Shown here one piece after another: positions 1-11,100 of a DNA stretch of 64,000 bases. This stretch comes from Symsagittifera roscoffensis (taxonomy: Eukaryota > Xenacoelomorpha > Acoela > Convolutidae): contig NC_087070.1 in NCBI RefSeq assembly GCF_963678635.1, forward strand, positions 37,398,600-37,462,599. The letters are read 5' to 3'. Every line of letters starts with the position of its first letter. Position 1 is the stretch's first letter. The notes below the pieces were generated by a model. That model did not search any database. It was not told the origin of the DNA and saw nothing but the letters and a program-made list of their open reading frames with translations. A program made the position numbers and the translations under genes.

Positions 1-218
1 CTTTATATGGTTTGTGGGTGTATGTATGTTTGAGTATATGTGTAATCGTTTTTTGTTCTTTATTTGGTAATTGAGAAGACAGTTATTGCTACAGAAATGA
101 GAGGAGATAGCCTGATGCTAACTGTTTTAATCCTGCTTGTGATCAGAGCGTGAACACGAAAGCTTAGATCACCTCAAACAAATATTGAAAGAAAGGTTGA
201 ATTCTTACCAAAACCATT
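1..218. other. left flank of the LTR element, no gene seen
   Basis: AT-rich sequence with a few GTATGT-like steps at the left edge, resembling the TATG microsatellite further right. No open frame with coding character was seen. The last bases before the LTR read ccatt. The bases after the 3' LTR read attaa, so no clean 4-6 bp target duplication is visible. Confidence 0.5.
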
Positions 219-1102
219 TGTGCCATTCTGCCAGATGACACAGCACAACCTTCCCGCGACAGAAAAAAGAGTGACTAAAGGCCTTATGAACAAAAAAGTG
301 TTGCGACGGAGGGTCAGAATGTTCTAGAATTTTTATTTTTAAAATTTCGATTGGAAGAAGAACATTTCTGAGAAATAGAAAAAAGACGGCCATTTTGAAT
401 AAAAAAGACGAAAAACAGAACCACGATATAGATTGTGAAGAACAGTTGTATCAGAGACAGAAAAACACGGAGCCTCTTATCGTGGCAAGAACACACAATA
501 AGGACCTTAGCAACAGATATTTGTGGAGACGGAGGCTTCAGTGGGGGGAAGAGAAATACCACGGAACCCTCCCGGGACACGAAATATAGGAGATAAGAGT
601 GTTATCTCAAGAAAATCACGGGAGCGGAGGCTTGGTCCCCCAGAGACTGTTATATGTGAAGGGACTGTGAAAACTGACTATAACAGCTGCTGTAATGTCC
701 TAGATCTTAATTAACACCGTTATTATTTAATATTTCAGAGCATGAGTAGATAGAAAAGGGAAAGGGTCAATCCATCTCCAATGGATTTAATATAAAACTG
801 TCACACAAAAACATAATAAAATAGGTTGGTCGAGCCGTGTTTTTAATGACAATCACGTAGTCTGAGGATCCGAGACTCAGCTATGTGGTTGTGTTCGCAT
901 GCAAACGAAAGCTGATCAAAAGTCGTTTGACTGATGGCCTAAAAATGGTAACTTTTTACTTTGCCCTAAACAGACCAGAAAATCAACTGGCAAGGTCGAG
1001 ACGGTGAAAAACGAGTAGAATTAAGGTAATTGACGCCTGCCAGTCGTTGATAGGTACTTTTTCTACGCTCCGTCGCTGTGTGATATTTGAGCGAATGTTA
1101 CA
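219..1102 (+). repeat. 5' LTR of giant Ty3-type retrotransposon
   Basis: This 884-bp direct repeat recurs at 22593-23476 with exactly the same length. It starts TGTGCC and ends GTTACA, so it has the canonical TG...CA ends. I counted about seven substitutions between the copies (for example in the stretches around 500-515, 667, 830, 900, 1027 and 1090), under 1 percent, which suggests a fairly recent insertion. A TATAAA lies at 791-796 and an AATAAA at 815-820. These are candidate promoter and polyadenylation signals, though they sit unusually close together. The short open frames inside the LTR look like chance. Confidence 0.93.
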
Positions 1103-1114
1103 TAGACGTTTTTA

Positions 1115-1132
1115 TGGCGCTCCTGGGTGGGC
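1115..1132 (+). promoter_or_regulatory. candidate primer-binding site
   Basis: A TGG-starting stretch (TGGCGCTCCTGGGTGGGC) begins 12 nt after the 5' LTR. Its complement ends in CCA and has the look of a tRNA 3' acceptor and T-arm, as expected for reverse-transcription priming. The priming tRNA was not identified, and the 12-nt gap after the LTR is longer than usual, so the call is tentative. Confidence 0.3.
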
Positions 1133-1247
1133 CTGTTAAAGGCATGAAACCATCATGATCAGCAAGCGTTTCAGCGACGAACCCTCCGCTCCGGGCGTTT
1201 GCCCGAGTTAGAGGTCTTAATGACCGTTTTTGTACTAGGGGGAAGGT

Positions 1248-3240
1248 GCGTACCCTCCGTCTAGTACAATTTAGTTTTTTAACTCAGTTAACACCGAAAA
1301 TTCCGGGGGCCGGAGGGTTAGGTGGGAAGTCATGAACCCGCTTGTCCCGAGGTCCCGGGACCAAAAACAATTAAAGAGAAAGCGTAAAACCAAACAAAAA
1401 TAGTGTATAACCAAGAAAAAACCAAAAATAAATTTATTTAAAAACAAAAAAAGTACAAAAAACAGTAAAAAAATCCAAAAAAGACCAAAAACAGTAAAAA
1501 ACATAAAGTGACAGTTTATATGTTATTTCCGGACGAGATGTGATCTGACCTTCCTATTTGTTGTTGTTTCAGATTGATTTATATCGTTTCTGATAGAAAG
1601 ATTGTGTGTTTTGGTGAAGGGTTGGGTACCCTCCCTCGAGTGTAATTTGAGTGTTTAAGCACGTTAATGGTGATTTTGCCGGTGACCGGAGGGTAGAGTG
1701 GCAGGCTGATCAACGTGTTCCACACTCAACAGGGACATCAAGGACAACATCCGCAACGACTGTTGGGTATCGTTGAAGCAATTTTAGTATCGTTCGGGTA
1801 CTATTTCCTTAAAACTTAAGTGGTGGGGGGCACGATTGGCGCGGTCCGATTGTACCCTCCATCGATTACAAATTTCCGAGTTAAGGGTCTTAATTCGGAT
1901 ATTTTGGTGCAAAGGAGGGTATAGTACTATTCATTAACGACTATTAATAGATTATTATCCTTATTATATATTACTTATCTCCTATTTAGACCCAAGAAAC
2001 ACCCATTTTTTGTCGAAAATTACCAATTTTCGACCAAACTGTAGACCCCCAAATTTTCGGATATCCGAGCTTTTCCGATAGGCAAAAAGCTTTTATATAG
2101 AGAGTAGCTACGTAGTTCGATCCCCTTCACTAAAGAAATCGCGTGAGCAAAGACTCAGTAGAAGTTAGAAAAACGAAAACTTTTCGATCAAAATTTTGAT
2201 AATTTTCTGTATTTTGTCAATCTGTTTTGGGGATCGAGTTTTTGAGTTTTTAGAGTTAGAGCAATAAAATTTTTTGCGTTAGGAGCGTGCTAGCATAACG
2301 TGCTAGGTTACTAGAGAAATTTTTGGGTAACCCTCCGAGTAGCTCCGTGGATAGAGCTAACGACTTAAGGTTTGGAAAAGGAAGGAATCGGAGGGTCCAA
2401 ATTTGATAGTTTTTGGCCAAATTTTCGTTTCTAAACCAATTTTGGTCCGGTTTTTTGCATTATTCCAGTGCCGTACAGGGCTGCTACGCTCATTTCAAGT
2501 ATTTTTAGGCACTTTCGACCGGAATTGCGGAAAAAGTCTTTCAGAACCTAAATAGGTGGTGAAAAAAGGCCATTTTGACGAACGCGTTTTTGGCGATTTC
2601 TCAAAGACTAGTTATCCGATCGGGATAATTTTGGTACCATAAGTCGACGTTTTTGATCATTTTTTCGGATCGCAACCGTTTTTGGGTTGATTATTTCGGA
2701 AAAGAAAAATTTTTTTAGAATTTGTTGGTTCGGAGGGTCCAAATCACGGGCAACCCTCCGAGCGGCAGAAAATTTTATCAAAACATCTTTTTATTCAACT
2801 GGGAAGGTTGACCGTGTCAGCCAACCTAGTTTTAAGTCAGGTAGACCGCTTTCAGAGGCTTTACTGCGGTGAGATAACCCTTTTTCTTGATTTTGGGGGG
2901 ACCCTCCGAAGTGACACTCCGGAGTCAGCTAAACCCTTTAGCAACCCTCCTTAGTGGAAAATTTCCACGAGATCACCCTAAGAAGTTGAAACAGCTCCCC
3001 TAGAACCCTTAGCTTGTTTTGACGCTTTTTGAAGCTAGTAGGAGAACCTTCTAAGCGAGATCAAAAAATTTGAAAATTTTGGAGGTACCCTCCGAAGTAA
3101 CCCTCCGGAGCGTATTAAGCATCTTATTGACCCTCCTTAGTAAATTCAAGGGGACCCTCCGAAGTAACTTGGGTGATTAAGATACCCTCCTAAGTAACTT
3201 GGGTGATTGAGGTACCCTCCGAGGTAACCCTCCGGAGTGT
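1248..3240 (+). repeat. ACCCTCCG / CGGAGGGT motif array
   Basis: The octamer-like motif ACCCTCC recurs many times. In the first part it is paired with a downstream inverted GGAGGGT after roughly 50-60 nt (about 1251/1312, 1630/1688, 1855/1915 and 2332/2390), so each pair could close a stem-loop. At about 2731-2760 the order is reversed. From 2899 to 3240 the motif becomes a dense direct array (accctccgaag, taaccctccgg). It has no coding capacity. It could be a series of RNA stem-loops or binding sites for a protein. Confidence 0.6.
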
Positions 3241-3475
3241 CTTAAACCTTCTAGCGATCTTCCTTGTAAGAGACTTGAGTAAACCTTTTGTGGCAATTTG
3301 GGAAACGGAAAATATCCATTTAATTAGAATCATATTAGGATATTAGGCGTGCTTATCAGGATCATAAGAACCCATTTTGACCCGGAAATTCGTGATCAAC
3401 TTTGGATTCTACATTGGGTGTATTAGAAGTACCCGAACAATTTTTTTTTTTTTGATTGTGATTTTGGTTGTGTGG

Positions 3476-3626
3476 TTGCCTTGAGCTACTTAATAGGAAA
3501 GTTCGGGCAATCCGGGAACAAATAAAAGAAGACCTCGGTGAGTGTATTAGGCAAATACACACTCACTTGAGAAGAAAAGTTGTTCCCTGCTCTCGTGCAC
3601 TTGGAGCGTTCCGGGTGTGGGGGAGC
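3476..3626 (+). promoter_or_regulatory. structured leader RNA, copy 1
   Basis: Predicted helices, read directly: TTGCC 3476-3480 with GGCAA 3506-3510, closing an inner GAGCT/AGTTC stem; GGGAACA 3514-3520 with TGTTCCC 3581-3587; inside it GTGAGTGT 3538-3545 with ACACTCAC 3559-3566; then GCTC 3589-3592 with GAGC 3623-3626, enclosing CACTTGGA 3598-3605 with TCCGGGTG 3610-3617. The second copy 185 nt downstream keeps every helix while changing the bases, which is strong evidence for a conserved RNA fold. The class is not recognised. Confidence 0.75.
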
Positions 3627-3660
3627 TTTTTCGTAGACTTTAGAAATTTTCGATCAGAGC

Positions 3661-3808
3661 TTGCCTTGAGCTACTTAGTAGGACAGCTCGGGCAATCGCA
3701 GGACACCCAAAAGAAGACCTTGGTGGGTGTATTAGGCAGATACACACCCACTTGAGAAGACTGTGTCCTGGGCTTCGTTCTATCGGATCGTTCCGATTGG
3801 GGGAAGTC
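3661..3808 (+). promoter_or_regulatory. structured leader RNA, copy 2
   Basis: Same architecture as the first copy: TTGCC 3661-3665 with GGCAA 3691-3695 and an inner GAGCTAC/GTAG.AGCTC stem; AGGACAC 3700-3706 with GTGTCCT 3763-3769; GTGGGTGT 3723-3730 with ACACCCAC 3744-3751; GGCTTC 3771-3776 with GAAGTC 3803-3808; ATCGGA 3782-3787 with TCCGAT 3792-3797. Both sides of each stem differ from copy 1 in a compensating way. The loop ATTAGGCA and the GAGAAGA linker are conserved. A U-rich tract follows. Confidence 0.75.
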
Positions 3809-4236
3809 TTTTTCTTTAAGACTAAGTTTTATTTATCTATTTCTGAATCATCACTGCTTTTATTAAAGATTGTTTAATTTTAACAAAGCAGTGACTTGAT
3901 AAATTGTGTGGCGATAAATTGATACTGACAAAAGGTCGCTGTCACCTGTAGGATATTCTTATCTGATTATCGATTGTGTTTTGTGTGTCGATTATATCTT
4001 GTGGAAACTTAGTGATACTGTTATACTATACATCCGGGTTGAGTTAGCATTATATCAATACTGGGTAGACCCTGTGTGTAACTTTAGCTGAGTCACTAGT
4101 TTAGTCGTGAGAGATCTAAGAGAGATTTTGATACTGACGGAATCGAGTAGGCAGCGTTAAGTGATTTAACTAAATCTTGTTTGTGGTACGTTTGCATTGC
4201 CATCAAATCACGAATACTTTCATTTTGTTAAAAACT

Positions 4237-7200
4237 ATGCAGCGCAGGGACTCACTAGGATTGAGTACTAAAATTCCCAGGCTAAGCAAGGGAAGCACGC
4301 GGAAGTTTAGAACTAGGCGTAGCCAAACCTCGTTTAGCAGCGCTTCCGACGCGTTTGCTGAAGACGAATCGACTAAAGGTCAACCTGATCTTTCAGTGAG
4401 CGAAATGAAACTAAGGAGCGAGAAAAACCTTGATGGCAATCAAGGGCGGAGCGCCGAGGCCGAGCCTGCGAGCGAAACGCAGGTGGATCCATTTGACGAA
4501 GGGGAGCGAACGCTCATTCGACCCGACTTTGAGCCAGACGAGGTCCTCGAACGAGAGGAAGTCGAGAGGACAGAGGAGACCTCGGAGCGTTCCGAGGTCG
4601 AGCCGCGAGAAGAAGTCTTATTCAAGGGAATGTCCAAATCGGAGACCAAGAGTCACAGGTGGAGGGGAGAATACTCACATTCGGCTAGTACCCACTCATC
4701 TCTGGCCAAGCAGAGCAACAACGCGATGATGTCGAGTATAAGCCCGAGTGAAGAACAACCGGGTTCGAAGGCCAAGAAGAGTTGGAGGTCTTTGTACGAC
4801 GAGCGCATGGCGTCACTACCAACTGTTGGTTTAACTTCCAGTTATGACTACCCGGAGACATCCCATCCGGATGTGAACTTCACACCGTGCCCAAGGAACG
4901 AGAAGAGCAGGAAGGCGTCATCAGTCTCGCCGACCAGGCCCATGTCAGATGGGATAACGATGGGAGTATCATCAACGTTTGACAGACTAATGACGTCAAT
5001 ACACAAGCAAAAGGACGGTGCGTCATCGAGTACTAGGCTACCGCCGCAGCTGACCTCATCTTCTCTGGGGCTAAACCCGTCACTGGGGGCAGCTGGTGAC
5101 ATAAGTGATATGTTCGCTGGTGTGATGAATGGCCTGGATGAATTGAGGCGGGACATGACTAAGAAGATAGATCAAGTTGACGAGAGAGCTCACCGTGGTA
5201 GAGAGAGTTTGAAAGATGAGCTAACGCACGTGAAGTCGCAGGCGAGGTTTGATCAGGCTCAATTGATTCGCAACACCGATCAATGCCTGGCCGAGAGCCT
5301 GGCACAGGCAAAGATAGAGTCAGAGGAAAGAGAGGCAAGGATGACAAGAGAGATCGAGCGATTACTGAATGATCATGATAACACCTACGCCCAAACGATG
5401 ACTAGCCTGGAAAAGAGGTTGGACGCCAAATCTGACTTGATGATGCGGAAGCTTGACGCAATTCTGAATGGGAGTAGTTGGCAGGAGCATTCCAACTCAA
5501 GGGAGCGCTCACGCCATGCGAATGTTGCAGATGGTACGGGCAACAGTGCCAGAGCCCAGCAAAGCTCGAGAACGAACTACGAACATAGAAACAAGGAGCG
5601 GCCGAGGGCAGCCCCGCAGGGGCCTGGCTGGACGCATCCAGTACCACCGGAGACAGATGCCACCCCGGAGACAAGATTGCCAACCGTGCCACAAGTCAGT
5701 TCAGTACCAGATCTGACTACAGTCTCACAAGACACAACGATGTATGCCTCGATGTTTGAGCCCCTGAACAGATCTCTTGAAACATTCATCACCAAGCTCT
5801 CGAAGTCAACCGAGAGAGGAGAGAGGTCAAGAAGAACACTGAAAAAGCCGAAGTCATATAAAGACGAGTCAGACGGCTGCATTGATACTTGGATAGAGGT
5901 GATGAAGTTACACTTTGAGGAAGAGAATCTCTCCAAGAAACAAGAGTGCAGCGCGCTGACAAGCAACCTGGAGGGTACTGCATTAAATTGTGTAATGGCG
6001 AAAAGAGCCAATGAGAGAGACAGCGCTCGCAAGATATTCGACATCCTGCTGAATCGTTTCGGCTCTGGAGTACAAGGGCACCAGGCCATGGTGAAGTTCG
6101 AGAAGAGGCGACAGAGAGATGAAGAATCAATAGATAAATTCTTGGACGACTTTGAACTGCTCAGGAGGAGGAGCAACCCGGATGAGAGAATATCCGAACG
6201 AAACTTGGTGATCGCTTCGAAGTTCATGGATGGAGTAAGGAGTGAGGAGTTGAAGACGATGTTGGCCACTAACTTCACCCTGTCGCTTGACCAGGTACCC
6301 ACGCCCGACGACTTGCGTATGAAGTCACGCGAGTATTTACTCATAAAACCGAGGGCGCAAAACCGTTACAGCAATTATGGCAACTATAGCGGGACAAACA
6401 CTGGTGCGAATTCCAGTTGGTACAAACCTCGCGATGACATGGACAAGAGGAGGTCGTGCGCGAATTGTGGTTCGATGGACCATCACGTTTCTGCGTGTTC
6501 TGCATACAAACAGAACATGAAGGCCATAGGCCACTTTCTTGAGGACGCCGACGCGACCGACGAGGATCATGAGGAGTACGTCAGGGGGCTCATCATGAAA
6601 TATGGTCCGAGGTGTTTCTTCTGTAATTTGGGGGGACACTTCAAGTCGGATTGTACTCAATTTTGGGACGCAGTAGCGGACGCGAAACATCCCCGCCACG
6701 AAGAGGCGCTTTCGGGTGTCAAGGCCAGTCGAGCACGTCTGATGAACGAGGCTGAATCTCGGAGAAAGGAAACGACACCGAGCACCTTTGCGACCAAAAA
6801 GGTTAAGACATGGCCTGACGAGGTGGTAGCCTCGAACCTCGAAGCAGAGCCGTCTAGTCCACTCAAGGTGGATTACGGCCTGGCGGCAAGGACAGCGCTG
6901 CAGAATGTCAAACAGGACCTTGCCACGAAAGAAGTGGAGCAATGGGTAAGGTCGGAGCTGGAAAGCACAGATCTTCGGGAGAGTCTTAATGTCCTCGGTA
7001 AAGCGACAAAAGTAGAAGACAAAGAGGAGCCCAAGAAACAGGGACTAAAACTGAACGTTATATCTGGCAAGACTTTCGGCATGACGAAGGCGGGGACCAA
7101 AATAATGTCCATCATCTCAGTCGCAGGGCACCAGGTGGTCAAGAACTTGAGTGAACCATCCGAGATTACACTAATCCACCTGGACATCTATGCCGACTAC

Positions 7201-8199
7201 CTGAAGGAGAAGGATCCCAAACTGGACTCCAGGGCAGTGCGAGCGCTGCTCACAACGGGAGGTCCGAGGCTGATGAAAGTGGACGGACATTATATCGATG
7301 TCTATGGCCCTTACCCGATTCTGATGAATGTGGATGGCATCAATATCTACACGAAAGCTCACATAACTGATGCGAACGATCAGGTTGGCCGGATATACAT
7401 TGGTCAAGAGGAGCTGAAGGTCAGACGAATCGGAAACAACGCGATGCTCGAACAAGATGCGGTGCATATTGGTTGCGAGGCCGATCTGGCCGCACACGTT
7501 CTGGACGTGCAAGGCAGACAACTTTCAGTAAAGGGGCTGCTAGACACGGGAGCAGTGGTTAGTGTCATGCCAGTCAAAACTTGGACCGACATGGGTTTCG
7601 AAAGATCGGATCTCATACCGACAAACATCAGGTTGGCAGCTGCCAATCAGGGAGCGATCTATGTCGCCGGACGAACCCCGATCATCTCACTGCAGCTAGG
7701 AGGAAGACATCTTTGGATGAGCTTCCTAGTAGTAGAGAATTTGGATGAATCCGACCAGTTCATCCTAGGAAGGGATTTTGTTCGCAACTTTGACGTCACG
7801 ATTGATCTCAATGACGGATTGATTAGGATCAAGGATCCTGAAAGAAAGTATGAGAAAAGACCCCTTAATAAGATTTTAATTAATCAGGCCAAGGTGCCGA
7901 TTTTTCTGGATCGAAAAGTTAGATTAAAACCGAACCAAGCCGTAGTAGCGACGTTTAGGATGAGGAACTTGAATGAACTCAGCAATGACAGACAGGTGTG
8001 TCTGGTACCAAATCCAAACAGTAAAAGCTCGGCTATTTTAGGAAGAAGCTTCTCACTCACTCACTCAGAGCGGATTGTGTGTGAGTGTGTTATTGAACAC
8101 AGAAGCAACAACAGTGACAATACAGAGGGGAAAGAAACTTGGCTACGCTTTGCCTCTGAACACAGACTTTCTGAGTGTGGAGAACTTGAAGAAGTTTGA
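4237..8199 (+). CDS. Gag-protease polyprotein of LTR retrotransposon
   Basis: This 1320-residue ORF starts at the ATG at 4237; the open frame extends 60 nt further up without another ATG. The N-terminal third is low-complexity, serine and acid rich, and a likely coiled coil is encoded at about 5110-5450. A Retrotrans_gag-like capsid region follows at about 5840-6340. Two CCHC zinc knuckles with C-x2-C-x4-H-x4-C spacing start at C741 and C793 and would bind RNA. A pepsin-type retroviral protease has its active site D1103-T-G-A and a later ILGRDF motif. Gag and protease thus share a frame, and RT continues in the next frame. The family is Ty3/gypsy (Metaviridae-like) by its PR-RT-RH-IN order. 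The tail beyond about 8070 reads like off-frame sequence. Confidence 0.92.
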   Translation: MQRRDSLGLSTKIPRLSKGSTRKFRTRRSQTSFSSASDAFAEDESTKGQPDLSVSEMKLRSEKNLDGNQGRSAEAEPASETQVDPFDEGERTLIRPDFEPDEVLEREEVERTEETSERSEVEPREEVLFKGMSKSETKSHRWRGEYSHSASTHSSLAKQSNNAMMSSISPSEEQPGSKAKKSWRSLYDERMASLPTVGLTSSYDYPETSHPDVNFTPCPRNEKSRKASSVSPTRPMSDGITMGVSSTFDRLMTSIHKQKDGASSSTRLPPQLTSSSLGLNPSLGAAGDISDMFAGVMNGLDELRRDMTKKIDQVDERAHRGRESLKDELTHVKSQARFDQAQLIRNTDQCLAESLAQAKIESEEREARMTREIERLLNDHDNTYAQTMTSLEKRLDAKSDLMMRKLDAILNGSSWQEHSNSRERSRHANVADGTGNSARAQQSSRTNYEHRNKERPRAAPQGPGWTHPVPPETDATPETRLPTVPQVSSVPDLTTVSQDTTMYASMFEPLNRSLETFITKLSKSTERGERSRRTLKKPKSYKDESDGCIDTWIEVMKLHFEEENLSKKQECSALTSNLEGTALNCVMAKRANERDSARKIFDILLNRFGSGVQGHQAMVKFEKRRQRDEESIDKFLDDFELLRRRSNPDERISERNLVIASKFMDGVRSEELKTMLATNFTLSLDQVPTPDDLRMKSREYLLIKPRAQNRYSNYGNYSGTNTGANSSWYKPRDDMDKRRSCANCGSMDHHVSACSAYKQNMKAIGHFLEDADATDEDHEEYVRGLIMKYGPRCFFCNLGGHFKSDCTQFWDAVADAKHPRHEEALSGVKASRARLMNEAESRRKETTPSTFATKKVKTWPDEVVASNLEAEPSSPLKVDYGLAARTALQNVKQDLATKEVEQWVRSELESTDLRESLNVLGKATKVEDKEEPKKQGLKLNVISGKTFGMTKAGTKIMSIISVAGHQVVKNLSEPSEITLIHLDIYADYLKEKDPKLDSRAVRALLTTGGPRLMKVDGHYIDVYGPYPILMNVDGINIYTKAHITDANDQVGRIYIGQEELKVRRIGNNAMLEQDAVHIGCEADLAAHVLDVQGRQLSVKGLLDTGAVVSVMPVKTWTDMGFERSDLIPTNIRLAAANQGAIYVAGRTPIISLQLGGRHLWMSFLVVENLDESDQFILGRDFVRNFDVTIDLNDGLIRIKDPERKYEKRPLNKILINQAKVPIFLDRKVRLKPNQAVVATFRMRNLNELSNDRQVCLVPNPNSKSSAILGRSFSLTHSERIVCECVIEHRSNNSDNTEGKETWLRFASEHRLSECGELEEV

Positions 8200-11100
8200 T
8201 GTAACTAAATGTCCATTACATGCGAACCAAGAATGTATAATGAAAAGAGTAATTGAATTGAAATCTTCTAGGAAATTGTTTTCAATGAAGTCGGAAACAG
8301 ATGATGGGCTGTCTAGTTGTTCCAACTTTCCTGAGAGGCCGACGGAAGCAGAGTTAGCAGCGAATAGGCCTGTCCTACCTGAGATAGAACATCTGAAGGG
8401 TAAAATATCTGACAAGGAACTAGATTCGCTCAGGGCGGTGCTAGATCGGAACGCAGACGTTTTTTCGAAACATAAGGCCGACATAGGTTGTTGCAATTTT
8501 GTAGAGCACGAGATTGAGATAGAAGAGGGCTCGGTACCTCATAGGGAAGGGGCGAGAAGAATGACCCCAAACAAGTCAGAAGCGTGTAGGAAGGAAATCG
8601 AGATGTTAATGGAGTACGACATGATCGAGCCGTCGAAGTCCCCATGGGCTTGTGGTGTGGTCATGGCGAAAAAGAAAGGGGGACAACTCAGATTTTGTTG
8701 TGATTTCCGTTATCTGAACGCAGTGACTATAAAGGACGTATACCCGATTCCCCGCATCGATGAGAGCCTATCCAAGCTGGGAGACGCTAAGTTCTTCACG
8801 ACGTTGGATTTGGGCTCAGCATTCTGGCAAGTGCCACTCAGAAAGCAAGATCGCGAGAAAACAGGTTTCGCGTGTGAGCTGGGACTGTTCCAGTGGAAGA
8901 GGATGCCATTCGGATTGTGCAACGCGACGGCCACATTCCAGCGACTGATGGCTCAGGCACTCACGAGCGTCACTAAGAAGTATGGGAATCTCATCATGTG
9001 TTATGTCGATGATGTAGTGATTGCAACACCAACCTTAGAAGACCACATAGAGAGGTTGGAGGAGGTGTTTTCTTGCATGAAGCAGGCGGGTCTGAATTGC
9101 AAACCCTCTAAGTGTGAAATCCTCAGGGATTCCATAAAGTATCTGGGCCGCCTGCTTGACAAACATGGAGTGAGACCAGATCCCGAAGCGGTTGAAGCGG
9201 TGCTGACCTGGAAGGCACCTAAAACAGATACACAGCTGATGAGTTTTCTTGGATTCGCAAATTATTATCGGGAGTTCATCAAGGGGTATGCTGACAAAAT
9301 ATACCCCATGCAGAGGTTGATGAGAAACAAGGGCAAAAAGTTCACCTGGACTGATGAGGCACAAGTCTCATTTGAAAACATCAAACGTGAACTTTGCGAG
9401 GCACCGGTCCTCGGCATGCCAACGGAGAAGGGAATGTTCGTGCTGGACACGGATGCATCAGTGGTTGCGATATCGGGCATACTTCACCAGGAACAGGAGT
9501 GGAACGGGAGAACAGTTCTTCGTCCGATAGCCTACGGGAGTAAAGTCCTGAGTGATACTGAAATGAAGTACGGCGCACCAAAAGCGGAGATGTTTGCAGT
9601 GATCACGTTCGTGGAGAAATACAGGGCCTACCTGGGGAGTGCTCCCTTCAAGTTACGCGTGGATAATCGTGCCCTTGCCTGGCTGAAAACCTATTTGATG
9701 GACCAAAGCTATATTGGTCGTTGGATCGTGCGCCTGGATGGATACCACATGATCATAGAGCACCGTACCCGTGACAAGCACCAGAACGCAGACAGCCTCA
9801 GTAAAAAGACAGAATTTTATGAGCGCCTCGAGGAGAAGCAGGCTAACCAATCAGAGATCAAAGACGGGTTTTCCTTTCTGGACAAAGAAACCTACGACAA
9901 GCTGCCACTTACTAGGTGGTTAGACAAGTCAGGACATCCTATACCTGGACACCCTGACCTTCCAGTGGAGACGGCCGCGGAGATAAAGCTTTTAGCCAGA
10001 GGCGAGCCCGTTCCGTTGGATCTGCTAGTCCGATCCAACTTGGTACAGCAAGAACTGACCAGGCTGGGTATAAACAGCATCGCTTTATTGAACAAGACGG
10101 TGAACGTGGCGCCGGAGGTCATGGGAAAACTCCGCGACTTGTTGGATAGGGAAGTGGATAGGCATGATCGTGAATGGATGGAGACCATGCAGCGGTTGAC
10201 TGTCACCGAGAGAACAGAGAAGAGGCCAGTGTCCATTCGCAGCCGAGGCGTTGAACGGGATTGCAGGTCGATCGTCAACCAGCTGGTGACCTCGATGCCG
10301 AAAGAAGTCTTGTTGAGAACTTCGTTCACTGAATATGGAACATTGAACCAGAACCAAACTACTGAGGAAGTCAGGATCAGATCGAAATCTAGCTTCACGA
10401 GGAGAGTGCACTTCACGGATGCAAAAGAGGAATACGAGCCAAGCCCAGATTGTTCGTCCGTGGACGAGACAATGTCCGGGGAGTCTGACACCTTCGAGCC
10501 AGTCAAGTACGTCTCCTCTGAGGAGTCAGACACCTTTGAGCCCGTGCAGGACGACTTGTCCGGGGAGAGGTTGACTAGACCACCTAGGGGCAGAATTTTG
10601 TCCGGGGAGTCGGGTTCAAAGCGACCAATGGACAGAGTTTTGTCCGGGGAGTCGAGAAACATCTCAGGCAACTTGGGGTATGATGTTGGAGCATCAGTTG
10701 ACTCAAGTGTTGACTCGGGACCCCAGTCCTGGGACAACACGTCTGAAACAACTTCCAATTCCGATGTGTCAGAGATCGCAATCCACTCCTTGTTGGTAGA
10801 CTGGAAGCAGCGTGGGCTGGACCGAGAAACACATCAGGATCCAGACAGGGACAGATACACCTCAGATGAAGAGGGCACTGTGATAGATAATGCCGCGGAC
10901 GAGCTCGAGCTGATAGCAGTTTCAAAACGCCCAACCAGATTGCTGCCACATGGTACGGTCGTCCGTACCAATCTGGAACCATATGTGCAAGAAGCGACGC
11001 CTTTGAAAAAGATATGGTGTGTCAAGTTGATGGACGATGCTCATGCTCCGGAGATAATGAGTGGGCAGATGAACGTGGTGAAGACGTATTTGAAAGCCAG

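Larger units (their letters stand above)
1103..4236 (+). other. long 5' leader of the LTR element
   Basis: About 3.1 kb separate the LTR from the first gag ATG. No coding frame of note was found. It contains the repeated ACCCTCC/GGAGGGT motifs (1248-3240) and the duplicated structured RNA (3476-3808), listed separately. Such a long leader would carry genomic-RNA packaging signals and must be bypassed by an IRES, splicing or reinitiation to translate gag. Which of these applies cannot be told from sequence. Confidence 0.7.

Noticed and set aside
314-589. Small ORFs in the LTRs on both strands
   Set aside because: They do not resemble any protein and cross the presumed promoter/polyadenylation region.
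3476-3808. Structured leader RNA as tRNA genes or hammerhead ribozymes
   Set aside because: No cloverleaf with CCA-end logic and no CTGATGA/GAAA hammerhead core.
5577-6942. Long minus-strand frames (255 and 201 codons) opposite gag
   Set aside because: Shadow frames of a GC-rich coding strand; no independent motifs or start context.
9892-10758. 288-codon minus-strand frame opposite pol
   Set aside because: Mirror of the Ser/Asp/Glu-rich linker; composition explained by the plus-strand repeats.
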